Below the pieces are notes generated by a model, which saw only the letters and a program-made list of their open reading frames with translations, had not been told where the DNA came from and ran no database searches. From NCBI GenBank assembly GCA_018257865.1, contig JAEUBA010000112.1, forward strand, positions 19,431 to 83,430: a stretch of 64,000 nt of DNA, read 5' to 3'. Below, in pieces: positions 22,945 through 32,439 of the stretch (positions are counted from its first letter, which is position 1; the number at the start of each line of letters is the position of its first letter). This DNA comes from Stereocaulon alpinum (taxonomy: Eukaryota > Ascomycota > Lecanoromycetes > Lecanorales > Stereocaulaceae). The translations under genes were made by a program, and so were the position numbers.

Positions 22945-23447
22945 ATGTCCACCCCTATCCCCGTCGTAGTCTGCGGCCAACAAGCCATAATCCTCCAAGA
23001 CGTAAAAGACCGTCTCCTCCCCGAATACGAAAGTACGTCTCCCCCCTTTCCCTCTCCCGGCCTTTTCCCCCACCCCAACCAACACCCCCAGTGATCCACG
23101 GCATAATCCACCCTCCCCCCACGGGCCCCTCCCCCCTCCCCGCCCTCCTCCGCGGCGAAAAACCCACCGACCCCGAAAACATCGGCACGCAGAACTACAC
23201 GCGCCCGCCCGCCGCCATCCTCTTGAACGCAGGCTACGACGACGCTGCGGTGGAGGAAGTAAGGGAGGCGTGTAAGGGCGCTGCGGGCGGGGTGGGGATG
23301 GTGTGTTTGAGGTTCGATGAGGAGAGGGGGGTTGAGGGGGTGGAGGGGAAGGCGTTGGGGGAGGTGTTGGTTGGGAGGGTTAAGGGTGTTTTGGGGCGGT
23401 TGGTTGGGGAGGGGAGGCTGGGGGGGGATGGGGTTTATGTTTATTGA
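22945..23447 (+). CDS. Small conserved fungal protein of unknown function
   Basis: Two exons (22945-23032 and 23092-23447) give 147 residues. The join lies within EYE-MIH. The protein opens with a short beta strand (PIPVVVCG), then PEYE-hhH, GxxNY..PPAAI, an AGYDD helix and a C-terminal DGVYVY. I recognise this order from short, widespread, uncharacterised ascomycete proteins (about 145 residues) that look like a small alpha/beta domain. The intron is pyrimidine-rich (GTACGT..CCCAG). The first two thirds use C-ending codons and the last third almost only G-ending codons, an abrupt change treated as a separate finding. Confidence 0.78.
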
Positions 23448-25456
23448 GGGTGGGTCGTGGGAGGGAGGGGGAGGTCTTGTTCTTGAGGGGGACTTTATAG
23501 AGTTGGGGGTTTATTGCTTGATGCCTCTTAGATGTTTTGGCTAACTTCATGGCTGCACCATCTTCCAGTATGCTTTTCTGATTCTCCGGTCCTGTCTGAA
23601 GTGAAAGCATCCAGCCGTTATCCAGCTGGTCACAAATGCCGTCCACTGCTCTTATTGATTCTAGATGGTCGAAACTCACGCACGCATAATCAACGCACTT
23701 CTCTCAGTTCGCATATGCTTATCTTGCGCAATCCTTCAAGGCTTTGGGTTGGCCTTTAGGAGAGTAATCTGAGGGTGCTGCTGCATTGGCCCTAGCTTTC
23801 GAAGTGCAATAGTTCAAAGGACCAGTAGACGACAGCTCCATCCTGCTAGCGTTGTGTTACGTGTTGAGTCTTTGTTTGGGCGTTACATTACTTGCTGGAT
23901 GACATTGCGTGTGACTAAGAGGTTCAAGGTATCGGTGACGAAGTCGATAAGTCTATCGTCAGCTGTGGCCTTCTGGATCTTCTCGAGCTCCTTGCTAAGT
24001 GGCTAGAGGTAGGTACTTCTTCAGCATAAATTCAGATGGTTTCGTAGAATTGGGTGCCCCGTTGTTGAATTACAATCAGGATCTGGTTCTCGACGGCTTT
24101 GTGAGCGACGTTGGCTGTGAAGGTTTTGATGCGCTATCCAGCACAATCCTCAATTGACAGGCGATCCTTACTCTTTCGAATGGCCTCTTATTCGATTCTC
24201 GAATCAGCGGCGAATGCATCCTGGAACGCTATAAGCTCAGGGACGGAGTGTGTATACAAGCTGCATGACGGTCGAGCACCTCCTCAATTTACTCTCCGTG
24301 GTTTCTGGGATCCGTGCAATTTGCTTCAGCATTCGATTGTTAAGACATGCTATGGACAAATTTGCATAAGTCAATTCACAGTCACAGGATCACAGTGGAA
24401 AGAGAAGAAACATAGAGGAGGACTTGGGAATCTGCGATTGTATATCTTACAGGCATGAGACAATAGATAGTGACGGTGGGAAGAGGAATTGGAAGCAACA
24501 GTTAGGAGATGTGTTGATGATGAAGGGATGCCGAAGTTTTGACCACATGGCTAGCAAAGTTAAGGTATCAGGACGTCCGAGTTTTTGACGTAACTTCGCA
24601 ACCTCGTATCGTAATTGTGCCACCTGCATTAGCCTTAGAGCACATGGCAATACAGCACCATCGAATCCGGAAGGCGGTCGCGGTGCAGCCTGCTTGAACA
24701 TTGGTACAGTGTCGATTGCGCAAGTGCAAAGTTTGATCCGGCCCTCGTGCATCCTGCTGAGAGGTTGCGCTCAAGGACGGCTGACTCGTCAAATAACATA
24801 GTCTCTTGAATTCCGATCGTTGGAGAACCGTTGCAACCGTCCGTTGATTGGACCATAAATGCTGGCTTTCGTAGCTCGATCTGTTCCGGAGACTGTAACA
24901 ATTTTGAGCTTCCAGAGCCGTGCTCGCATGTTGAAACATGTGGCGGAAAGCCAGATTAGAGTCCAGCATGCGCAACTATGGGGCGCGTCAGGCGCAACGA
25001 ACTTATGCTACTAAAACCATGGTAGCGATATCCGCATTCACCGAAGATGTCCAGATGGTTTTTGTCATTGGTCTGGACTAGAGATTCGATTGAAATCAGC
25101 ATTCGATGCCATACCTAGTAGATACCTAGAGGTTTGTCAATTCATTGAGTATCCATTCCTAGGACAGACTACTCTGGTATGTCACCAATCTCGATAGTCT
25201 CTTGCTTCATTGCGACAGTGGCAGCCACAGTTCCATCGAGAACGACTGTAAATAGTCCTTTGTCAAGCGTTGGTGATGACTCTTCAACATTGGTCTTACC
25301 CGTAAAGTAAGTTGCTAGCCATGGGAATGTCGAGGAACCTTGTCCTGAAAGCTCCACAACTCTAGTCAGCCACTTCCCAGAACACCACCAGACCCCCCAC
25401 CCTATTTCGACTCAAGGCTATTTGTCAACGTTCAAGCGCCGCTGAACTCGCGAGAT
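23448..25456. other. Gene-poor stretch
   Basis: About 2 kb. Minus-strand frames between 24447 and 24975 contain short plausible peptide segments in different frames, possibly a decayed gene. A minus-strand frame ending at 25169 is listed separately. Confidence 0.4.
25169..25411 (-). CDS. Possible terminal exon of an unrecognised gene
   Basis: An open minus-strand frame runs from about 25411 to the stop at 25169. It reads like real protein (KWLTRVVELSGQGSS, then FPWLATYFTGK, ending MKQETIEIGDIPE). It has no ATG of its own, so it would have to be a 3' exon. It overlaps head-to-head with the open frame of the plus-strand gene that follows. Upstream exons were not found. It could also be a chance frame or the remnant of an inverted partial copy. 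Confidence 0.28.
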   Translation of the reverse strand, partial: VEIGWGVWWCSGKWLTRVVELSGQGSSTFPWLATYFTGKTNVEESSPTLDKGLFTVVLDGTVAATVAMKQETIEIGDIPE

Positions 25457-26227
25457 GTGTACCTCGTAGCCGTCGAAGCCATGTATGGATTTGCCCAGCA
25501 TGAGTGGGGTGATGAAGTCTTGGGCCAAACAACGATCTTCAGGCCGGGTTCCACCGTGGAGATCATAGTCAGGAGTACTCAACCCGCTCTTGATTTCGAC
25601 CAACTGGAGATCAGCCATGTCATCGTAGCCCTATATCGGGGAGTATTGCAAATGGTCAATCGTGCTGGTTGGTTCGAGGGAGTTATTATCATCACTCTGG
25701 CAGGCAAACAAGTTGGGACCATGACCATACAGAAGATGCATGCAGGAAGTTCATTAGATAACAATCTTTCTATGGACGCCTCGGCTGGGAACGCTGCAAC
25801 TGCTAGGCCTCTAAAAAGTCGGGCTATCGTACAAGGATCATATACTGACGCACAGGATCGCCGATTCCAGCTGAAGTGGGAGTATGGCAATTCCCCTTTC
25901 GGACTCATGGATCAGAAGACTATCTTCACTGCTGTTCTCGGTGGTTTGGCGGATGCGGCAGTACACAGTCCTCAGGACAGTATTCTACAAATCAATGCAG
26001 TTGGCGCAGGCGTAGGTGAGGGCCCGTCTGCTTACAGGTGCGTCTTTCGTATTGGCATCAGTATCGGCCAACCTCCAATGATGTATGCACTTGTCACTAG
26101 AACTTTAAGAGATATTGCTGGTTATCTTATGGTTGAGCAGGACAGGTTTGGAGATCTGAATACCGATATATTATATGGTGGAAGGAAGGTTGCCCATGCT
26201 TTAGTGTCGAAGATTGGGCCTAGTTGA
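25457..26227 (+). CDS. Conserved hypothetical protein (5' end unresolved)
   Basis: Open frame of about 250 residues with good coding character. The listed 5' limit is a GTG; the first in-frame ATG is 25481. The frame is open back to 25349 and still reads like protein there (RLFVNVQAPLNSRDVYLVAVEAMYGF), so a short 5' exon is probably missing from my model. Beta-rich segments (FEGVIIITLAGKQVGTMTI, SAYRCVFRIGISIG) and a C-terminal GGRKVAHALVSKIG helix are visible. The pattern resembles small proteins seen repeatedly in Pleosporales genomes, but I know no function. No signal peptide or membrane segment. Confidence 0.62.
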   Translation: MYLVAVEAMYGFAQHEWGDEVLGQTTIFRPGSTVEIIVRSTQPALDFDQLEISHVIVALYRGVLQMVNRAGWFEGVIIITLAGKQVGTMTIQKMHAGSSLDNNLSMDASAGNAATARPLKSRAIVQGSYTDAQDRRFQLKWEYGNSPFGLMDQKTIFTAVLGGLADAAVHSPQDSILQINAVGAGVGEGPSAYRCVFRIGISIGQPPMMYALVTRTLRDIAGYLMVEQDRFGDLNTDILYGGRKVAHALVSKIGPS

Positions 26228-26930
26228 TACTATCGAATACCGACCGAGGACATCGTTGGTCCAAATAGCGTTGTTTAGTCTGGCACTTGATCTGACAATG
26301 TAATTTATGGATGATACGTCCCAAGAAAACCCCAGAGTATCAAGATGTCATTTCACGGCAGACAGATAGGCATGAGTAGGAGATGTCAACAGTACGTAAG
26401 CACCTTCGAAAGGAGAGTTGGTTATAAGGGTTCACCTTCATGGTGCCGTGCAACGCTCTCGACACTTATCGATGTGGAGAGATATGTCTGATTAGTGGGC
26501 TCACATGGAAAGACGCAATTGAGATGCAGCCAAGTGAATGCAGCAGACAGTGATATGTTGTCGGAAGCCGCCTTTATGATCCCCAAGAAAGTAATCGCTA
26601 ATCAACGTGACTCATGTTCGAAGGACAATGAAAGAAGGATGACTGAGGAAGAAGGATGACGATGAGGCTCTGTGAAGTCTTGGCGCTACGGAGTTTCACG
26701 AGCGCCAAGACTTTCGGGTCTTGGCAAGCGTGATGAGCGGTCAGTCTCGCACTCGGGCTTGCCGTGATCAGTCGCCAAAATTGAAGTGGTGGGTGGGGCC
26801 AGGCCGGGGGGTGGTCGTCAGGCTGAAGAATTAACGCGCCCTCATACACTGACTTCCTCTTCTCTTCACACCCTGTCTTTCATTCTATGTGCTCCTATGA
26901 ACATGCGTCACTTCCTTGCGTCGGTGTTGA
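26228..26930. other. Promoter region of the CorA gene with a long hairpin
   Basis: About 0.7 kb without a gene. It contains the 13-bp inverted repeat at 26675-26713. Confidence 0.5.
26675..26713. repeat. 13-bp perfect inverted repeat, 13-nt loop
   Basis: Arms AAGTCTTGGCGCT (26675-26687) and AGCGCCAAGACTT (26701-26713). A third partial copy, GTCTTGGC, follows at about 26718. It lies about 220 bp upstream of the CorA-type gene start and could be a factor-binding array or a small element end. Confidence 0.6.
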
Positions 26931-29384
26931 ATGGTCATCATGGCAGAAAGCAAAGTCGATCCTCCGGTGACTGCAGCTCAGCCCGGTCAGCCTCTAGATC
27001 CTGTCGCCGCGATTGGCCTCATCAGGAAGCTGGATGAAGATAGAAAGCAATGCCTCGAGTCTATCCAGCGGACCGAAGATCTCCTACGGCAGCTCCTCGA
27101 TGGCCAGGATACAACAACCACCAAACAGCCACAGTCACGGCCCACCACCACCGAACGATTTCGTCGCGATACAGGCAACACCTTCGCAACTACTCTCGAA
27201 GTTGAGAGTGTACAGAAAGACTCGGCCTTCTCCCTTGATGACGAGTCCGATACCGACAGCGACGAGTCGCTCTATGTGCAACACACCTTGCCGCCAGAGT
27301 CATTCAACGAGGAAGGTCTGCGCAAACATATCAGTGACTACAATTGGACAGAAGCAGGCAAGAAGGTTTTAGGTTCATTGTTGGAGAATGAGAGGCCGTT
27401 GCGCGAGAGGGTGAAATTCCCAAGTGCAATCGGTGATGTTGATGATCGCTCGCATCTGACTCACTATAGCATTTTCGATGGTATGAGAAGTTTGCTTTCG
27501 CATTGGTCCGAGTACGTCTAACGGACATCCAACAGTTGGCAATGACGGCGCACCCCTCCGACTCGAATTCGCTGATAAAGCTCCTCTTTCCCGGGCGCGA
27601 GATATCTGGAGGCGCATTAACAGCATCAATGCAGACAAGAATCGCCAGAAGTTGGCGGTCGGTAGAATAACGATCCTCCGCGAACCATCTCCACTGCTTT
27701 TCGCCGCACTACACTACACTATGAAAGACCACTTCGACGTAGATGAGATGTTTCAACTCCTCGTCGAGCCGAAGACAAAAGGTCTGGCCCACCGTCCCTG
27801 GTCGGAGAACACTAAGCACCGAAAAACCTTTGTCTTTACATTTGAGTACTTCACAATAGTTGGTGAAGAATGCCAACCAATGAGTTGGCAAAGACAGGAC
27901 AAGGAGTTGGGCCAAACGGACACTCATGTTCCTGTCAGCCGGTGTGCTTCTGTCATCGCTCTCTCGTTGGAAGGGGAGCCTGTTCAGAAGATCCGGCACA
28001 AGGGTAGGAGAAATCAAGTACGCAAGGAAGGAGATATATACGATCCATTCAGTCCTTGGCATGTCCTGAGCATGACCGCTTATCCTGACTGGAGAAGCTC
28101 GATCAACTCACACGATTCAACAAAACATTATGTCAACGGACCTGAAGCATTCCTTATGACGTTACGAGCAGAATTTAAAGATGCACAGAAGCGCCTGATG
28201 GATGTCTACAACGCGATATCGGACCTGGTCACAACGCCTGCAGATTTCATGTTCAATCAAGAATTAAGGGATAAGTTGCTGTTCGAGGACGATGAATTCA
28301 CCTATTCGCGGCGATACTTTTGGGCGTATCAATCTTTGGCCATAATGAATGAAGACATTAAGGAGATGAAACAGGCCTACACTTCCACATTCACCGAGGC
28401 TGTTTGGTCTGGTCACAGCAGCTTCATATGGCCCGGGGAAGAGACGTCTGCTCGTCATATGCACTGGCGAAAGCGTATGGCAAACATCAGGCGAGATATC
28501 GAAAAAGAACTCAAAGGCCTGGACAAGATCGACGCTCTGAATGACGAGAAGATGAAGGAGATCAAGGCGCTCCGCGAGAACCTTTTCAGTGGTACTTCGG
28601 TCGCGGAAAGTAGGGAATCCATACAGCAGCAGGCTACTGCCGTTATTCAAGGTAATAATATCAAGGTCTTGACGCTCGTTACCATCTTCTTCCTTCCTCT
28701 CACTTTCGTCACTTCCGTCTTTGGTATGACGAACATGGATCCTAAAGAAAGCTTTATACATTTCGGCATTGTCACGGCGGTGATTTGCGTTCCTACCTAC
28801 ATGCTTATCGGATCTTTGAACACTGGCAGTGGATTCAAGTTCTGGACGAGGTTGTTTACCGGCGCTTTCTGGAAGCATAAACTTGCAATACTCTGCCAAA
28901 AGTGGGGGTACAAAGCTGCTTGGGCGCAAAGGTATCAGGACGAACCTGAATCGACCAGTAGTAAGTACTGATACTTTCCCACCTTTCTAGGAGACCATTC
29001 GCTTAGACTAGTATCTATAAAGTCTTCGACAGACACCACCCACACCGTCCGAGAAGGGCTATCTCGCAGTCGACTATGGACGCCATCAACGCGCGTAAAG
29101 GGTTCGCTCCGCCTGGACCTACTGGTACCTACGCTATGAGCCCTGTCATCAGCCAGGAACGACGTACGGCCATTAGATTCGACGCCAAGCAGTCGACGGA
29201 CTTTCTGCCAAGCTCGCCTGTGACCCAGGTCTCTGATCCGCTCAAAGCGAGGCCGAGCGTGGGAAGTGTACAGGAAGTAATGACAGAGTCAAGTCAAAAT
29301 GATGCTAATGGAAGCTGGATATGGAGAGTCTTCAGCAGAAAGGCAAAGGGTGAAGCGAACGATGATGGGAAGAAGTATCCTTGA
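26931..29384 (+). CDS. CorA-type Mg2+ transporter family protein
   Basis: Three exons (26931-27480, 27536-28960, 29023-29384) give 778 residues. If the last intron (GTAAGTACTGAT..AAAG) is retained, the protein stops at 661. The large N-terminal cytosolic part has a coiled coil near residues 30-50 and an acidic Ser/Asp stretch. The C-terminal part has the CorA layout: a long helix ending RESIQQQATAVIQGNNIKVLT, TM1 (VTIFFLPLTFVTSVFGM), the pore motif as G580-M581-T582-N (canonical GMN), then TM2 (FGIVTAVICVPTYMLIG). Fungal members of this subfamily sit in the plasma or other membranes and are poorly characterised; cation transport is inferred from the family. The extra Ser/Pro-rich tail encoded by exon 3 is in frame and has coding character. 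Confidence 0.85.
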
Positions 29385-29870
29385 ATGCAGCCATGGTGCT
29401 GTACAACACGACCATTCAAGAAAGACCCTGGGACAAATGACGAGGATGTATCATGATAATGGGACGATATGACACAGGTGTAGGATCAATGATTTTAATA
29501 CAGGCGAGGTAGGATCCTTAATGGTTGGACTTGAAAGGATACATCGGTAAATTGGCGCAAGGACAAAGCCATGTTAGAGGCTCAGAGCCTTGTCGAACAA
29601 GGGGCAAAGATCAGATAGCAGTCATTAGTAACATCTCCGAATCCACCCTATTCCGTATGTTGAGAAGTACCACATGCTCCCTGTTCGGCATGAAGTCAGG
29701 TTTCCCCGTAGCCTGGAATAAACAGAGCCACGCCCCACGCCAGCAACCGAATATAGTCAACCTCATGCCAACCAATGCTATTCCGATAACCTAAAGAACA
29801 CACATACCAGTCTGGCTGCCCATCCAACCACTCTTCACTTTTGTTTCGAGCCAGTATCGATACGATTACC
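29385..29870. other. Intergenic stretch
   Basis: About 0.5 kb between two plus-strand genes. No gene is seen. It likely combines the CorA terminator with the promoter of the next gene. Confidence 0.5.
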
Positions 29871-31131
29871 ATGGCCGACTCGACTCCCAAGTCGTACCAT
29901 ACAGATCCAAACCTCTACCTCTACACCTCGCTCACATCAGGCTCCTCCCACATAGTTACCGCCACCTCCCGATTATCAACAATTCTCAAGGCTAATAAGA
30001 TCCCATTTTTGGCCCTCGATGTCGCAACAGACGAAAAAGCTAGGATGCTGTGGGGAAGGCGGGCAGGGAAAAGGAAATTACCTGGCCTCGTTAGGATGGG
30101 GATGGTCGTAGGTGTATGTCAAACGTACCAGAAGGATTCTACGGTGTACGTCATGCTGAGTGCAGCTACAGGATCTAGAAGAAGTCGAAGAGTGGAATGA
30201 GTACGGCGAGCTGAAAGAGAACGTCGAGCCAGCTGGAACCAAGGCTGCCCCAGCGTCTACACCCACACCCTCCGCAGCGAACACACCCTCGAAACCCTCA
30301 GCGGCTTCCTCGACTCCTTCTAAACCCTCCCCTTCACCCATCAAAACCACCGCTGAATCTCCCGGGCCCACCTCATCTACGGATCCGTTACCAGCCAATG
30401 CCCCCTCTACCATGACTGAAGCCCCTCTCACTACAGCTCTCCGCCAAGCAGGCTTCGAAGCCGCAAAGAAGGCTACAGACGCCAAATCAAAAGCTCGAAA
30501 GGATGCACTAGAGGCAGCCAAGGCCAAGGATAATTCGCTACAGAGGCTGGACAACTCTGGGCCTACGGGTATGCCTCCACCCAGTGGAACTACGGAGGCG
30601 GAGGATGCGAAGGAGCCGGAGACTGCAGGGGCGAAGGTAAAGGGCAAGGCTGACCATGTGCCTGTTACTGGCGATGGGGTTGCGGAAGTGGAGGATGAGG
30701 TACCAAGTGCTAAGAAAGCTGCAAGGGGAGCAAACACAGCTCTTATGGATGATCAGTCCGAGGAAGTGCTCGAAGGCACAGGCCAGGCCGAACCGCCAGC
30801 ACCAACAGCCCAGGATATTCCCAGCCTCACCTCTCCTCCTCCTACAGATGAAGTTCCCAGCGCTTCAGAAGTAGAGGCAGCAGCGAATGAAAGTATTGCA
30901 AAGGATAAGAGCCATATTATCCTCAAAGGCAAGAAGGAGGTGGACCGAACGCCACCTAGTGAGCGAGAGTACGCGATCGAGCAAGAGGCGAGCGAGGAAG
31001 CAGAGCCAGTTGGTGGAACGCGGCTGAAGCAAGTCACTGCTACACATGAAGCACAGGATCTGCCGGGGAAGAAGACGCAGGATCAAGAGGCTGCAAAGGG
31101 AGATGAGGCGGGGAACAGCGTTGCTGATTAA
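29871..31131 (+). CDS. Glutaredoxin-like (SH3BGR-type) domain protein with long disordered tail
   Basis: Two exons (29871-30113, 30172-31131) join in phase 0 to 400 residues. The first about 100 residues fit a thioredoxin/glutaredoxin-like fold of the SH3BGRL type: a YLYTSLTSG strand, helix, IPFLALDVATDEKARMLWGR, LPGLVRMGMVVG, then after the splice DLEEVEEWNEYGELKENV. No CxxC motif is present, as in SH3BGR proteins, so a redox role is unlikely. The remaining 300 residues are low-complexity Pro/Ala/Ser/Glu with many Lys/Glu, probably disordered. Homologues in ascomycetes share this arrangement. Partner and process are unknown. Confidence 0.8.
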
Positions 31132-31380
31132 GGATATCGCAGTCTTGCTTGAGCAGCGGCGTTTTGGCCTGGTCGAACGAGCGTTTCTCTCATTATACAC
31201 AATTCTAATAGTGATTCAAGAACTTGTATTCGTGAAACGTCAATGCATATGCTCACTTTCACTTTCGCGGAGCTATCGGCGATAACCACGCATGCCAAGA
31301 ATTTCGAGGCCGCTATGTGATGCTCCCATTTGCGCACAAGCTCGATCCAAACAAAATCGCAACACCCCCCTAATTGCGCG

Positions 31381-31932
31381 ATGCTGTTCTTCAGGTAAGT
31401 CTCCCTTGTTGCCCACGTCTCAACACGACCCTCCAGAAGCCCCGCACTTACGCGCATCCCCCAGCTTCTTCAAAACCCTCGTCGACCACGAAGTAACCGT
31501 CGAGCTCAAAAACGACATCTCAATCAAAGGCACCCTCAAATCCGTCGACCAATTCCTGAATATCAAGCTCGATGATATACAAGTTGTTGAGGAGCTGAAG
31601 TATCCGCATTTGGTGAGTTGGATCTACGCCTCTGCCCGGGTTCAGGAAAAGGAATTGGAGAAACGCACAAGATGAGCGAGGTGGACGAATGCAGTGAGGG
31701 AATTGTGCTGATGGTTTGGTGTGCATCTAGTCTTCGGTTAAGAACGTGTTCATTAGAGGGAGTGTGGTGCGGTATGTGCATTTGCCTGGGACGGCGGTAG
31801 ATACGGCGTTGTTGGAGGATGCTACGAGGAGAGGTACGTCCACGACTACTCCGAACCCTCAACAGGTGGGACTATGGGCTGATGTATGTGGAGTACGCAG
31901 AAGCGGCTTCTCAGGCGTCGAAACCACGGTGA
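31381..31932 (+). CDS. LSM2: U6 snRNA-associated Sm-like protein LSm2
   Basis: Four small exons (31381-31394, 31465-31612, 31731-31833, 31901-31932) splice to 98 residues, the normal LSm2 length. The product begins MLFFSFFKTLVDHEVTVELK, has the Sm1 motif (IKGTLKSVDQFLNIKLDDI), Sm2 (VFIRGSVVRYVHLP) and the conserved end LLEDATRREAA. LSm2 is part of the LSm1-7 ring in P-bodies (mRNA decapping) and the LSm2-8 ring on U6 snRNA in the nucleus. The first exon is only 14 nt, which automatic gene callers often miss. Codon choice changes sharply from C-ending (exon 2) to G-ending (exon 3) although the protein is highly conserved. Confidence 0.95.
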
Positions 31933-32439
31933 CAAGGAGATCGCATGAGTGAGGGCGCGTGAAAGCTTAGTGCGAATGAAAATACAGGAGCCTCAAAAAG
32001 GCGCCGGGTTAATGCTAGGTGCAGGCGTGAGGAGAAGGAAACAGATGTGTACGAGATACCTATGAGGTATTGTTTCTATGGATCAGGCTGCGATGGCGTG
32101 TTGCACCTGAAGGTCAACATGGAAGCCATCGTGAGGATACCGAAAGCGCATATAGCGCGACATTTCGCTAGGGGTGGTTCTTGCAATGAACCAAATAGCA
32201 GGCTCTCATCATGAATATGCCATATAGACGCAACAAGCCCTTCAATATACTTTCCACAGTCGTGTGGCCTACAAAAGCATTAATCTCCCAATAGGTGTCA
32301 CGTGACCGCCCGTTTTAAGAACGCGACTCGATGTCATAGATTCCCCAAATTCAAAGAGCCACCACCATGACACGGATTTGCCCTATCAAGGTAGAATGCA
32401 TGGCTCATTAGTCACTCCCAGTATGTAAAGACACTATCA
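31933..32439. other. Intergenic stretch with an E-box palindrome
   Basis: About 0.5 kb between LSM2 and the PSO2 gene, without a gene. It contains GTCACGTGAC at 32297-32306. Confidence 0.5.
32297..32306. promoter_or_regulatory. GTCACGTGAC palindrome (bHLH/Cbf1-type site)
   Basis: A perfect 10-bp palindrome centred on CACGTG, 134 bp upstream of the PSO2 start codon. CACGTG with flanking GT/AC is the known core for Cbf1-like bHLH factors; binding here is inference. Confidence 0.45.

Noticed and set aside
24447..24975. Minus-strand frames with short plausible peptides
   Set aside because: The frames do not join with splice signals and no family pattern was recognised.
31835..31866. Short intron ending at CAACAG in LSM2
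   Set aside because: At about 32 nt it is too short; the longer intron to 31900 gives the conserved LSm2 C-terminus.
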